A DNA stretch of 64,000 nt from Vibrio casei (GCF_002218025.2 NZ_AP018681.1:682001-746000), one strand, 5' to 3'; shown: positions 54,379-63,999, numbered from the stretch's first letter. Translations and numbers: made by a program. Notes: a model not told the origin generated them from the letters alone.

Positions 54379-55635
54379 ATGACCTTTTCTGAACTTAATC
54401 TTCATAATGATATTCTTCGTGCTTTACCCGCATCAATCACGACACCAACCCTAATTCAACAACATGCTATTCCTGCTATTTTTCATCACGCCGATGTTCT
54501 TGCTCTTGCTCAAACTGGTAGCGGAAAAACATTTGCCTATGGTTTACCACTTTTACAAATGATCGAAACCAAGCAACCACAAATCCAGTGCGTCATTGTC
54601 GTACCAACCCGAGAACTAGCCAGACAAATTCACCAAGATTTATCACCCATCGCCGCTGAATTAAAGATAAAATCAGCCAACTTGTTTGGAGGCATTGATT
54701 TAACGGTTCAAACATCACAATTGGAGAATTTACCACACATGGTCATTGCAACACCGGGTCGCTTACTGGCATTACTCAATGCCAAAACACTCGACCTGTC
54801 AGCCGTAAAACATCTGGTATTTGATGAAGTGGATCGGCTACTAGATATGGGCTTTTGGACTGACATCCAAAGTATTATTAAAGACATCCCCCCCCAACGA
54901 CAAATCCTGTGCTTCTCCGCCACGCTCACTAATGAGGTGGAGAAAGAAGTAGAAAGCATTCTAGAGTCCCCTGTTCGCCTTAATGCCCATGATAAAAACA
55001 GTGTGGTTGATGCAATTGAAGAACATCTTTACCTCGTTAATAAAGGCAGTAAAACAAAAGCATTATTATCACTTTTAGGGCAACAAGCAGATAAGCAGTC
55101 ATTAATATTTAGTAATACCAAAGACACTGCCAATACACTTGCAAAAAAATTATTAAAAGCAGGTCTTTCTGTTTCGGTATTGCATGGAAACAAAGAACAG
55201 GCAGAACGTGATCAAGCGCTTGACGATTTCAAACATAAAAAAATTAAGACTCTTATTGCAACGGATGTGCTTGCACGCGGTATCCACATTGATCATCTAC
55301 CCATAGTGATAAATTTTGAACTACCCGAAAACCCTGCTGTTTATGTACACCGTATTGGTCGCACCGCTCGTGCAGAGCAAACAGGCATCAGCATTACTTT
55401 AGTTTCTCATATAGAGCAAGAAGCCCTCAGTGCAATCCGCGAACTGACTAAGAGAAGCATGCCTTTAACCGAACTTGATGGTTTTCCTGTAACAGACAAG
55501 CCAAGCACAGGTGAAACTAAGCGACAACCACGAGACAAACAAGCGAATCGTAGAAGCGCAAAAAAGCGCAGCATCAAAGACTTTCAATCGAAAGTAAAAT
55601 GCCCCTCTTCGTCGCCTAGCCAAAAGAAGTCATAA
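54379..55635 (+). CDS. DEAD-box RNA helicase (DEVD variant)
   Basis: A 418-residue helicase. Q-motif with TPTLIQQHAIPAI, motif I AQTGSGKT (53-60), Ia PTRELA, Ib TPGRLL, motif II is DEVD in place of DEAD (LVFDEVDRLLDMGF), motif III SAT, and VI HRIGRTAR. The C-terminal 50 residues are basic (KRQPRDKQANRRSAKKRSIK). It belongs to the RhlE/SrmB type and likely remodels rRNA or mRNA. Single gene with a short leader. Confidence 0.9.
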   Translation: MTFSELNLHNDILRALPASITTPTLIQQHAIPAIFHHADVLALAQTGSGKTFAYGLPLLQMIETKQPQIQCVIVVPTRELARQIHQDLSPIAAELKIKSANLFGGIDLTVQTSQLENLPHMVIATPGRLLALLNAKTLDLSAVKHLVFDEVDRLLDMGFWTDIQSIIKDIPPQRQILCFSATLTNEVEKEVESILESPVRLNAHDKNSVVDAIEEHLYLVNKGSKTKALLSLLGQQADKQSLIFSNTKDTANTLAKKLLKAGLSVSVLHGNKEQAERDQALDDFKHKKIKTLIATDVLARGIHIDHLPIVINFELPENPAVYVHRIGRTARAEQTGISITLVSHIEQEALSAIRELTKRSMPLTELDGFPVTDKPSTGETKRQPRDKQANRRSAKKRSIKDFQSKVKCPSSSPSQKKS

Positions 55636-56090
55636 CATTGGACTTTCTCAACCTAAAATCTTAGCTATGAGGATACTTTATCCTCATATACCCTTCGATC
55701 TTGAAGCTGCAATTTTTTGACTGCGTTCATTCATCCCGTTCACATAGCCTATAGCCACAGGGATTCATTCGCTTGTCGCCTCACTGCAACTTCAATTACT
55801 CGGGCATAGTCATATTTCAACGCGGTAAAAACCGCACCAACAAGAGGCCAGAAGCACTAAAACGGTGCAATCAATCCACTTTACTCGTCATCTTCTCACC
55901 CAATCACCACACTGATATCTTCATCACCTTATAAAAATAACCCATGCCAATACACTTAATTAATTGGCCTGATTTTTGCTTTACAACTAAATCATTATTG
56001 AATACTGCTCTATAAAAGGGCAAAAAAGTTATAAAGCACATTTTTTGTGCAATAAGATTGAAAATAATAATTCTGCTTAGGAGAAAATAC
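55636..56090. other. Intergenic region with ERIC copy
   Basis: About 455 bases between helicase and amtB. An ERIC-type element occupies 55687-55808; the rest is AT-rich and contains the amtB promoter. No small gene with a convincing start was seen. Confidence 0.6.
55687..55808. repeat. ERIC-type repeat, full form
   Basis: From TATACCCTTCGATCTTGAAG to CTTCAATTACTCGGGCATAG the segment is an imperfect palindrome: the CTTGAAGCTGCAAT arm pairs with CACTGCAACTTCAA. Its reverse complement aligns over both arms with the repeat at 28471-28546, which lacks the centre. ERIC elements are transcribed intergenic palindromes of about 125 bases in enterobacteria and vibrios. Confidence 0.8.
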
Positions 56091-57311
56091 ATGGACGAGT
56101 CAATGAGCCAAGTGAATGGCGCAGTACAAGCCCTCACCCACAGTTCTGACACCCTATTTTTATTGCTCGGTGCCATTATGGTGTTTTTAATGCATGCTGG
56201 ATTTGCATTTTTAGAAGTTGGCACGGTTCGTCATAAAAATCAAGTCAACGCATTAGTAAAAATATTGGCAGACTTTGGCGTATCGACCATTGCTTACTTC
56301 TTTTTTGGCTATTGGGTTGCTTATGGTCATACCTTCTTTGTTGATGCTCAAACATTATCGGCTGGCAATGGTTATGAACTCGTAAAATTCTTTTTCTTAT
56401 TAACATTTGCCGCGGCTATTCCTGCCATCGTATCTGGTGGTATCGCAGAACGTGCACGTTTCTACCCTATTTTAATCGCAACCTTCTTCATCGTTGGGTT
56501 AGTTTATCCATTTTTCGAAGGTATTATTTGGAATGGTAACTTTGGACTACAAAACTGGTTTGATATTACCTTTGGTGCACCATTCCACGATTTTGCAGGC
56601 TCAGTTGTCGTTCATGCTGTAGGTGGATGGATTGCACTGATCGCGGTTATTTTCCTAGGGATGCGTAACGGACGAGTACGTGCAGGTAAACACACTAACT
56701 TCGCGCCTTCAAATATCCCTTTTCTTGCTTTGGGAGCATGGATCCTTTCTGTAGGCTGGTTTGGCTTCAATGTTATGTCGGCACAAACTATAAGTGGAAT
56801 CAGTGGCTTAGTTGCAATGAATTCATTAATGGCAATGGCGGGAGGAATCATTGCGGCAATGATAGTAGGAAAGAATGACCCGGGCTTCATTCACAATGGT
56901 CCACTAGCTGGTTTAGTTGCAATATGTGCAGGCTCTGATTTAATGCACCCACTTGGAGCTTTAATCACAGGAATTATAGCTGCTTCAATATTTGTTTGGT
57001 TATTTACCTTCATGCAAAATCGTACAAAGATTGATGATGTATTAGGCGTTTGGCCTTTGCACGGGGTTTGTGGTGCTTGGGGTGGTATTGCTGCCGGTAT
57101 TTTTGGACAACAAGTGTTAGGTGGCATGGGTGGGATCAGTTTAACTGTTCAAGTTATTGGAACATTAATTGGAATTCTTGTTGCGGTTGTAGGCTCAGCC
57201 AGCGTTTATGGTCTCATCCATAAAATGACAGGATTGCGATTAACCCAAGAAGAAGAATACAATGGAGCGGATTTATCAATTCATAAAATCAGCTCAACAA
57301 ATGAAGATTAA
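56091..57311 (+). CDS. amtB: Ammonium transporter AmtB
   Basis: A 406-residue Amt/Rh channel with about eleven membrane segments. Signatures include MVFLMHAGFAFLEVGTVRHK, DFAGSVVVHAVGGWIAL (pore histidine) and PLHGVCGAWGGIAAGIFG (second pore histidine). The frame extends upstream, but ATG at 56091 follows AGGAG and has the family start. No glnK is adjacent, unlike the usual glnK-amtB pair. No cleavable signal peptide is evident. Confidence 0.93.
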   Translation: MDESMSQVNGAVQALTHSSDTLFLLLGAIMVFLMHAGFAFLEVGTVRHKNQVNALVKILADFGVSTIAYFFFGYWVAYGHTFFVDAQTLSAGNGYELVKFFFLLTFAAAIPAIVSGGIAERARFYPILIATFFIVGLVYPFFEGIIWNGNFGLQNWFDITFGAPFHDFAGSVVVHAVGGWIALIAVIFLGMRNGRVRAGKHTNFAPSNIPFLALGAWILSVGWFGFNVMSAQTISGISGLVAMNSLMAMAGGIIAAMIVGKNDPGFIHNGPLAGLVAICAGSDLMHPLGALITGIIAASIFVWLFTFMQNRTKIDDVLGVWPLHGVCGAWGGIAAGIFGQQVLGGMGGISLTVQVIGTLIGILVAVVGSASVYGLIHKMTGLRLTQEEEYNGADLSIHKISSTNED

Positions 57312-57320
57312 TACATTTTA

Positions 57321-57354
57321 AAAGAGCCGTAGATGGAGTTTACGGCTTCTCTTT
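57321..57354. terminator. Bidirectional terminator, amtB / mak
   Basis: AAAGAGCCGTA and TACGGCTTCTCTTT pair across a short loop between convergent genes; T-rich on plus, TTTAAAA on minus. Confidence 0.75.
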
Positions 57355-58308
57355 CTATTCTTGCTGTTGCTTCGACTCATAAACTTTATGCATTTCAGGC
57401 AACCAACATGCTCCTCTCACACCACTTGAATCACCAAACTTCGCTTTCATAATTTTCGTGTTACACACATCAGAAAACACATATTGGTTAAGAAGCTTAG
57501 GAATATCTTCGTATAACTCATCAATATTAGAAAGACCGCCACCTAAAACAATAGCATGAGGGTCTAAAATATTAATAATAGAGGCGAGACTACGAGCGCA
57601 CATATCCACAAAATGATTGTAATGTTCAACAGCAGACTCTTCGCCCATTCTTTTTTTCTTGATGATATGAATAGCCTGTAACTCATCACTATTTTTTAAA
57701 CGACTACCGTATCGTTGGTGGTAACGTTTAGTAAATCCCGTACCTGAAATATAACGTTCAATACAATTATCTTTTCCACAATAACAAGGCTGTGGAGGCC
57801 CATCACTCTCAACGCTATATTGAGGCAACGTATTGTGTCCCCATTCACCGGCTATCGCATTAGGCCCAGATAAAAGCTGTCCATTGACCGTAATACCACC
57901 ACCACAGCCTGTGCCCATGATCACACCAAACACTGTGGGATGGTTTGCACCTGCACCATCCATCGCTTCAGATAATGTAAAACAATCAGCATCATTTGCG
58001 ATATAAATAGGTTGATGTACTGCAAAGCTCAAATCTGCTTTTAAATCTTTGCCATTTAATATGAGGCAATTACAATTTTTAATTTTGCCCGTTTCAGGGC
58101 TAATAGCGCCCGGCAAACCAATACCAATGCTTAGGGATTGTGTCACTTCAACCTTAACAGTTTTAATCAAAGTAACGATGGCATTTAAAAAAACCTCATA
58201 GCTTTCTGTTGGAGTGAATATTCGTTTTTGATAGACGATATCATTATGTGCATTCATAGCCACCGCTTCAATTTTTGTTCCACCAATATCTAGACCCAAG
58301 CGAATCAT
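57355..58308 (-). CDS. mak: ROK-family fructokinase Mak
   Basis: A 317-residue ROK kinase. The phosphate motif is LDIGGTKIEAVA (6-17), and the zinc site is CYCGKDNCIERYISG. It resembles E. coli Mak (302), which phosphorylates fructose and, weakly, mannose. A CRP-like site lies 56 bases upstream of the start. Cytoplasmic single gene, convergent with amtB. Confidence 0.9.
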   Translation of the reverse strand: MIRLGLDIGGTKIEAVAMNAHNDIVYQKRIFTPTESYEVFLNAIVTLIKTVKVEVTQSLSIGIGLPGAISPETGKIKNCNCLILNGKDLKADLSFAVHQPIYIANDADCFTLSEAMDGAGANHPTVFGVIMGTGCGGGITVNGQLLSGPNAIAGEWGHNTLPQYSVESDGPPQPCYCGKDNCIERYISGTGFTKRYHQRYGSRLKNSDELQAIHIIKKKRMGEESAVEHYNHFVDMCARSLASIINILDPHAIVLGGGLSNIDELYEDIPKLLNQYVFSDVCNTKIMKAKFGDSSGVRGACWLPEMHKVYESKQQQE

Positions 58309-58790
58309 TCATCATTTTCCTTATTATTAGTTTGGTTTTAACACTCTTAAATCCTCAATAAATAGTGACGCACGTCACAATATTGAATTTTTGTATTTAT
58401 AATGGAAACTTATTGTCAAAGTGAATAAATCAACAATTATTGCAATAAATATTCATATAATACGGGGCAATTCACATATAGAAACAAAGTGATTAATTAA
58501 TAAGTATCTGATTATAAATAATTAATCCCTAAAAAATTGATACAAAAATATAGAAACCAAGAAAATATCACAACACAATAATTAGCATATTAAGGGAAGT
58601 GTTGGACATAGTTTTCTTACAAAAGTTTCACACATGGCGATTGATAAACTACGCTTACATCAGTATTGTTTAGTTAGCTCTCTGATAACTTTATAGTTTT
58701 CAGTAAAATAGCTGACATTACCATGACCCAATTGACATAATTCACACAAATTGGATCGTTTATGGACAAATTAATTTAATTGGTGCTGAT
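58309..58790. other. Divergent region mak / ompA
   Basis: 482 AT-rich bases with a CRP-like site at 58364-58379 near mak and the ompA leader toward the right. A CCAATT / AATTGG repeat pair (about 58728-58755) may form a leader structure just before the ompA start. No protein gene is seen; the long ompA leader could contain small-RNA target sites. Confidence 0.5.
58364..58379. promoter_or_regulatory. CRP-like binding site before mak
   Basis: AGTGACGCACGTCACA matches TGTGA-N6-TCACA with one mismatch and is almost perfectly palindromic. It is 56-71 bases ahead of the mak start. Confidence 0.6.
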
Positions 58791-59810
58791 ATGAAAAATA
58801 AACAGGTTTCTTTACTTGCTTCGATAATTTCCCTTTCTTTACTACTTTCTAGTCAAGCAAATGCTGCTGCTGAAAATGCAGGCGAATTTTACTTAGGTGC
58901 GAAAACGGGTTGGGCTAATTTTGATTTCTGCGAAACTGGCGATTGTGATGATGATGCCTGGGGCGGTAGTGTTTATGGCGGTTATCAATTCAATTCATGG
59001 ATATCTTTAGAAGGCGGTTATAACTACCTTGGTAACTCTAAGTCTTATGTAGGGAATCAAGTAACAGATAGAACCAAAGTCGACAACGGCGAATTAGGTT
59101 TAAAACTTGATTGGAACCTAGGAAGTGCATGGAACTTATTCGGTAAAATTGGTGGTACATACAATGACGTTCATAGCCAACGCTATAACGGTTCAAATAC
59201 TGTAAAATCAGATAACACTTCATTGATGGCTGGTGCCGGTCTTGAATATCAATTAAGTCATAACTGGCGTGTTCGTACTGAGTACCAATGGTTTGATGAC
59301 GTAGGTGAAAAAGGTACTGGCCAAAGTGATATTAACTATGTATCAGTTGGTTTATCTTACTACTTCGGCGAAGACAAAAATGCCGCAGCGGCTGCCGCTG
59401 TTGTTGCAGCACCAATTGTGGCTGCAGAACCTGAGCCAGTTGTAGAGCCAGAACCAGCGCCACTACCTCTACCAGCCGCCACGCTGTCAACAGGTGCATT
59501 TGAACACGATTCTACAGCTCTAACTGGCAGCGCAAAAGAATCTTTAACTCCAGTTGCAACCTACCTTGAGCAAAACCCTGAAGTTAACGTTGATGTGATC
59601 GGTTACACTGATTCAACAGGTGCTGCTGCATATAACCAAAAACTGTCTGAAAAACGCGCGAAAGCAGCCGCAGATTACTTAGAGTCTGAAGGTGTTGAAA
59701 ACTCTCGTATTAATGTTGAAGGTCGTGGAGAAGAAAATCCAATCGCTGACAACAAAACGGCTGAAGGTCGCGAGAAAAACCGTCGTATTGAAGTTTTCTA
59801 CAGCAAATAA
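58791..59810 (+). CDS. ompA: Outer-membrane protein OmpA
   Basis: A 339-residue porin-like protein: signal peptide (about 1-25, ending SQANAAA), an 8-stranded beta-barrel (about 26-195), an Ala/Pro/Glu hinge (AAAAAVVAAPIVAAEPEPVV), and the OmpA C-terminal peptidoglycan-binding domain with YNQKLSEKRAKAAADYL and GRGEENP. It anchors the outer membrane to peptidoglycan. The start ATG at 58791 is preceded by a weak ribosome site and a long leader. Confidence 0.93.
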   Translation: MKNKQVSLLASIISLSLLLSSQANAAAENAGEFYLGAKTGWANFDFCETGDCDDDAWGGSVYGGYQFNSWISLEGGYNYLGNSKSYVGNQVTDRTKVDNGELGLKLDWNLGSAWNLFGKIGGTYNDVHSQRYNGSNTVKSDNTSLMAGAGLEYQLSHNWRVRTEYQWFDDVGEKGTGQSDINYVSVGLSYYFGEDKNAAAAAAVVAAPIVAAEPEPVVEPEPAPLPLPAATLSTGAFEHDSTALTGSAKESLTPVATYLEQNPEVNVDVIGYTDSTGAAAYNQKLSEKRAKAAADYLESEGVENSRINVEGRGEENPIADNKTAEGREKNRRIEVFYSK

Positions 59811-59874
59811 TCAACAGCACAAGCCAAATTCTTGGTTAACTGAACATTGATTAAGCAATATAGTTTAATATGGA

Positions 59875-59904
59875 AGAAGCCACTATTGAGTGGCTTCTTT
59901 TTTA
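59875..59904 (+). terminator. Intrinsic terminator of ompA
   Basis: AGAAGCCACT, loop ATTG, AGTGGCTTCTTTTTT: a 10-bp stem and T-run, 65 bases after the stop. Confidence 0.93.
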
Positions 59905-59972
59905 TACTTTGTTGTCCCGTTTTAGGGTTTAATATTAGAAAGTGTTATGGAGTGAATTTACAGTGGATATTT

Positions 59973-61394
59973 TTACGAAATTCCTCCTTTCGTCAGATGA
60001 AGAGGATCCAATAAGCGCTCTAACTCTTCCAGTGGTAAGTCTGTTTCTTCAAACGCCACATCAATGATAGCACGACCTTCTTGATACGCTTTTTTAGCAA
60101 CCTTTGCTGCTTTTTCATAACCAATGAGCGGATTAAGCGCGGTGACTAAAATAGGATTTTTTGCTAACGCTACCTGCAAAGTTTCTTCTCGTACGGTAAA
60201 ACCTACAATCGCCTTCTCTGCGAGCGCTTTCGAACTCGTAGTAAGAAGTATAATACTTTGTAATAAGTTGTGCGCGACTACTGGCAACATAACATTTAAC
60301 TGAAAGTTTCCCGACTGCCCTGCTACTGTAATAGTGGTATCATTCCCCATCACTTGCGCAGCGGCCATCGCTACCGCTTCAGGTATCACTGGATTCACTT
60401 TCCCTGGCATAATCGACGAACCTGGTTGCAAAGCGACAAGTTCAATTTCACCAATTCCCGCTAATGGGCCAGAATTCATCCATCTCAAGTCATTAGCTAT
60501 TTTCATTAATGCAACAGAATACGTTTTAAGCTCACCCGATAAAGCGACACTGGAATCCTGATTACTCAAATTATAAAAATAGTTTTCGCTCGGCTTTAAA
60601 CCTTGCCCCGTCAAAACACTCAATGCTTTACAAAACTCACAGGGAAAATCCTTATGCGCATTAATTCCTGTACCAACTGCCGTACCACCTTGTGCCAATT
60701 GTTCAAAATCAATCAATACACTTTCAATTCTGAGCATTGCTTTATCTATTTGTGTTTTCCATCCCATCAACTCTTGCTTCATGGTAATGGGCATGGCATC
60801 CATTAAATGAGTGCGGCCTGTTTTGACAATATGTGATAATTCATTTGCTTTACCTGCCAAAGCAACACTCAGGCTTCCCATTTCAGGTAACAACCGATGC
60901 CGAACCGCCAATAAAGCACTCAGTTGGATTGCCGTTGGAATAACATCATTACTGCTTTGCCCCATATTCACATGATCATTAGGACTTACTTTTACGCTCC
61001 CTTTATTAGTTTTTAACTTTTTATTGGATAACGAAGCAATAACTTCATTAACATTCATATTAGTACTCGTCCCTGATCCAGTTTGAAAAACATCAATTGG
61101 AAATTGATCGGCATACTGGCCATCAAGTAATTCAATGCAGCTCTTTTCAATCGCGTTAAATAACACTTGATCCAATAAACCCAATTGAAAATTGGCTTTA
61201 GCCGCAGCCAATTTAATCAGCACTATGGCATGAATAAACTCTTGTGGCATTTCAATACCACTAATTGAGAAGTTATCAATAGCACGTTGAGTTTGAGCTT
61301 GATAAAGAGCATTTTGAGGGACCTTGACCTCACCCATGCTATCTTTTTCAATTCGGAAGGTAGTCGATGTTGAAGAATGAGAAGAAGCCATCAT
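59973..61394 (-). CDS. fumC: Class II fumarate hydratase FumC
   Basis: A 473-residue class II fumarase (fumarate to L-malate, TCA cycle, cytoplasm). Signatures: the N-terminal SMGEVKVPQNALYQAQTQRA, TGSGTSTNMNVNEVIA, GRTHLMDAMPITM and the signature loop GSSIMPGKVNP. The frame continues 21 codons upstream, but ATG at 61394 follows AAAGGAACG. Length is typical (467 in E. coli). Confidence 0.93.
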   Translation of the reverse strand: MMASSHSSTSTTFRIEKDSMGEVKVPQNALYQAQTQRAIDNFSISGIEMPQEFIHAIVLIKLAAAKANFQLGLLDQVLFNAIEKSCIELLDGQYADQFPIDVFQTGSGTSTNMNVNEVIASLSNKKLKTNKGSVKVSPNDHVNMGQSSNDVIPTAIQLSALLAVRHRLLPEMGSLSVALAGKANELSHIVKTGRTHLMDAMPITMKQELMGWKTQIDKAMLRIESVLIDFEQLAQGGTAVGTGINAHKDFPCEFCKALSVLTGQGLKPSENYFYNLSNQDSSVALSGELKTYSVALMKIANDLRWMNSGPLAGIGEIELVALQPGSSIMPGKVNPVIPEAVAMAAAQVMGNDTTITVAGQSGNFQLNVMLPVVAHNLLQSIILLTTSSKALAEKAIVGFTVREETLQVALAKNPILVTALNPLIGYEKAAKVAKKAYQEGRAIIDVAFEETDLPLEELERLLDPLHLTKGGIS

Positions 61395-61504
61395 ATCGTT
61401 CCTTTTAATGTCGGAATAGGATGGCTTCAGTGTCGAACGTAATGAGGATATATGCAAGTTATCGCTCTAATTGGCTTCTATTATCAAAAACCAAAATATA
61501 TCAT

Positions 61505-61936
61505 TTATCTTTGCTTCTCAAATTGCTGTACACCCTCAGGGATCGTTACCCAAGATTGCTTTTCACTGGTCCAAACATGTGTCGTAGGTACCACCATTTT
61601 TGTATCACTAAGGCTACTAATCGCTTTAAATTTAATCACTGTAGGTTCTGCTGGATTTAATTGATAAATTCGATTACCACAGCCTGAACAAAATTTTCCA
61701 ATATTGGTATTTCCACTATCGGCAATTCTGGAGGTTTCGTGTAATTCTCCCTCAATATCAATATCAATATCAATATCATCTTGCTGGACAATAGCCGTAA
61801 TACTAAAAGCACTGGTAGATAATTTCTGACATTCCTTACAATGACACGCAATCACCATTTTAGGTGCAGCTTTTAAAGAAAACTTAATTTTTCCACACTG
61901 GCATTCACCGAACACTGGGTAGTTCATTTCAATCAT
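61505..61936 (-). CDS. GFA-family (glutathione-dependent formaldehyde-activating-like) protein
   Basis: A 143-residue protein of the GFA/CENP-V fold. Zinc-binding cysteines are CQCGKIKF, CHCKECQKLS and CSGCGNRIY. The exact substrate is not known; many are annotated as S-(hydroxymethyl)glutathione synthase without proof. A tandem Asp-Ile stretch (DDIDIDIDIE) is encoded by a hexamer microsatellite. ATG at 61936 is 12 bases after the sseA stop, so the two are cotranscribed. Confidence 0.85.
   Translation of the reverse strand: MIEMNYPVFGECQCGKIKFSLKAAPKMVIACHCKECQKLSTSAFSITAIVQQDDIDIDIDIEGELHETSRIADSGNTNIGKFCSGCGNRIYQLNPAEPTVIKFKAISSLSDTKMVVPTTHVWTSEKQSWVTIPEGVQQFEKQR
61752..61778. repeat. Hexanucleotide microsatellite (TCAATA)4
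   Basis: Four perfect TCAATA units plus TCA inside the GFA gene, encoding Asp-Ile repeats in a loop. Because the unit is six bases, changes in number keep the frame. Confidence 0.9.
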
Positions 61937-61948
61937 TGTTCGTCCTTT

Positions 61949-62800
61949 TTATGAGTTAGATTCAATTGGAAGGTTGGAATTTGCTCCCCATTCCGCCCAA
62001 GAACCATCATACACCGCCAAATTAGGAAAACCGGAAATATAAGCAGCTAGAAGCACAATGCACGCCGTCAAACCAGACCCACATGAAAAAATTTGTTTTT
62101 TATCATAATCGAGTTGGTGATCTGCAAAAATAACTTTTAACTCTTCAACGCTTTTGTAACGATGTCCATCTAGTATTAACCCAAACGGTAAATTTATTGA
62201 AGTAGGAATATGCCCCGCTCGCATGCCTTCGCGTGGCTCTTTCACGACACCCATAAATCGCTCATTCGAACGCACATCAATAATTTGCTTATCAGAATCA
62301 TCAATGGCATTTAAGACAGCTTCTGCACAATAAACCATTTCTTGATGGAAGGTCGCTTTGAAATTACCTAATGCTTTTTGTTCAGGCGCCAATAACTTAT
62401 CAACTAATGGGTAACCCAAAGCTTGCCAACGTGATATTCCCCCATCAAGCACATACACTTGTTCAAATCCCATTGATTTAAATATCCACCATGCGCGAGG
62501 CGCTGAATATAAGCCTCTTGCATCATACAGGACCACGGTACTTTCCGTATGGATACCAAGTTGTTTTACTTCTTGTGTGAATTTATCAGCACTTGGGATG
62601 GTATTAGGTAGAGGGTTCTCAAGATCAACAAATACATTTTCAATATCAAACGCTTGTGAGTTTGGAAGGTAAGCTCTAGGAGATTCAAGTTGCTCTCCCA
62701 CAACAGCATGAGTGGTCGTTGCATCCAGCAAAATCAGATTTTCATCCGAAAAGTGATCGAACAACCAAGTGGGAGAAATCATTGGATAAGTAGAGTTCAT
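61949..62800 (-). CDS. sseA: 3-mercaptopyruvate sulfurtransferase
   Basis: A 283-residue double-rhodanese protein. The catalytic loop is FSCGSGLTACIVLLA, with the SGLT signature of mercaptopyruvate sulfurtransferase rather than thiosulfate sulfurtransferase; the N-terminal rhodanese domain is inactive (LDGGISRWQALG). E. coli SseA is 281. It moves sulfur to cyanide or thiols in the cytoplasm. First gene before the GFA-like gene. Confidence 0.92.
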   Translation of the reverse strand: MNSTYPMISPTWLFDHFSDENLILLDATTTHAVVGEQLESPRAYLPNSQAFDIENVFVDLENPLPNTIPSADKFTQEVKQLGIHTESTVVLYDARGLYSAPRAWWIFKSMGFEQVYVLDGGISRWQALGYPLVDKLLAPEQKALGNFKATFHQEMVYCAEAVLNAIDDSDKQIIDVRSNERFMGVVKEPREGMRAGHIPTSINLPFGLILDGHRYKSVEELKVIFADHQLDYDKKQIFSCGSGLTACIVLLAAYISGFPNLAVYDGSWAEWGANSNLPIESNS

Positions 62801-62876
62801 GACATTTATCCTCTCTTGTTGTAAGTTAGGTAATGCCCATAAACCTTATCAATAAATCATCATAACGAAATGATTG

Positions 62877-63434
62877 TTACAGTTGATTTACCATAAATTG
62901 AGCATCATCGCCGTAGCTATCGGTACTATCTGACCTTACTGATTTAAAACCATATTTAGCCCAAAAGCTAGCCATACCTTGTACAGCGACTAAAGAAATT
63001 TTATCAATCCTTGAATCTTCAGCGTGAGTGATAACATTTTCCACCAGCGCTTGAGCGATTCCAGCACCACGAGCATCAGGATTAATGGCCAAATCATGAA
63101 TGTACAAAGTGGATGCATCTTCCATCGAAACCACTTCATCACGTTCGGAAATATCTTGATTGATACAAGGTGGTACATCGCTTTCCCAGGGATGTGCAAG
63201 AACGTACCCAAGTACTTGATCTTCTTCATTCATGTAGACAAAGCACGTTTCAGGAGAAACATCTGATTTAATTTTTAAAATATCAATGTCTTCCGCTAGG
63301 CCATCACGATAAGCCACCTCTTGAATTTTCTCTATCTGAGGCCACACTTCATCGGGGATTTCGGTAATTTGGAGATCAATACTTTCAACTTGAGAAGGTT
63401 TATTTTTTTGGAAATTTTTAGAAAACTGATTCAT
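62877..63434 (-). CDS. GNAT-family N-acetyltransferase
   Basis: A 185-residue GNAT protein with acetyl-CoA-binding segment DLAINPDARGAGIAQALVEN (about 118-137), VYMNEEDQVLGYVLAHPWE and the C-terminal FWAKYGFKSV. The frame extends 43 codons upstream to 63563 (a hydrophobic piece VLFCYNIVSSALS), but ATG at 63434 is a more typical start. Substrate unknown. Confidence 0.85.
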   Translation of the reverse strand: MNQFSKNFQKNKPSQVESIDLQITEIPDEVWPQIEKIQEVAYRDGLAEDIDILKIKSDVSPETCFVYMNEEDQVLGYVLAHPWESDVPPCINQDISERDEVVSMEDASTLYIHDLAINPDARGAGIAQALVENVITHAEDSRIDKISLVAVQGMASFWAKYGFKSVRSDSTDSYGDDAQFMVNQL

Positions 63435-63624
63435 AGATCTGGATACACCTAATATCTGTGTTCCGTCATCCTTAACTGATTGGAATGGATTCCGCGACAA
63501 CGCGGAGGAAACGATATTATAACAAAATAAGACTCGTATATAAACCGCATATTTTTCATACAACTTTAAGATCTGAACAGCGTTAAATTCGCTCTAAAGC
63601 CAACAATTTCGAAGAGTTATATTT

Positions 63625-63999
63625 TTATTTTAATTGATTAAGATCGCTTAAAATCCATGCGCTATTGTGTTTCTCCAATCCAATGTGTGGATAATAATCA
63701 ACCGCTTGAGGCGCAGATAACAAATTCAATTTACACCCCTCTTTTAATTGCTTAAAGGTTTCAATGATAAGTTGCTTACCAACACCACTTGTTTGTACAT
63801 TTTCTGAAACGGCTAAATCAGAAAGATAACAACAATAATGAAAATCCGTCACCGAACGAGCAATCCCAATCAGCTCATCTTCAATCCAAGCTGTTACCAT
63901 CAAGTTACTGTTATCAATCATACCTTGAATCGTTTCCATGTTATCTGTTGGACGACGTTCACCAAGCGTCGTTTGCTTTAATAATCTAATGAATTGTTG
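63625..63999 (-). CDS. GNAT-family acetyltransferase, 5' truncated by window
   Basis: The frame is open to the end of the window; the visible 124 residues contain the GNAT strand WIEDELIGIARSVTD, LSDLAVSENVQTSGVGKQLI (acetyl-CoA loop) and the C-terminal YYPHIGLEKHNSAW. Thus only the N-terminal part is missing, and the internal ATG at 63939 is not the start. Substrate unknown. Confidence 0.8.
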   Translation of the reverse strand, partial: QQFIRLLKQTTLGERRPTDNMETIQGMIDNSNLMVTAWIEDELIGIARSVTDFHYCCYLSDLAVSENVQTSGVGKQLIIETFKQLKEGCKLNLLSAPQAVDYYPHIGLEKHNSAWILSDLNQLK

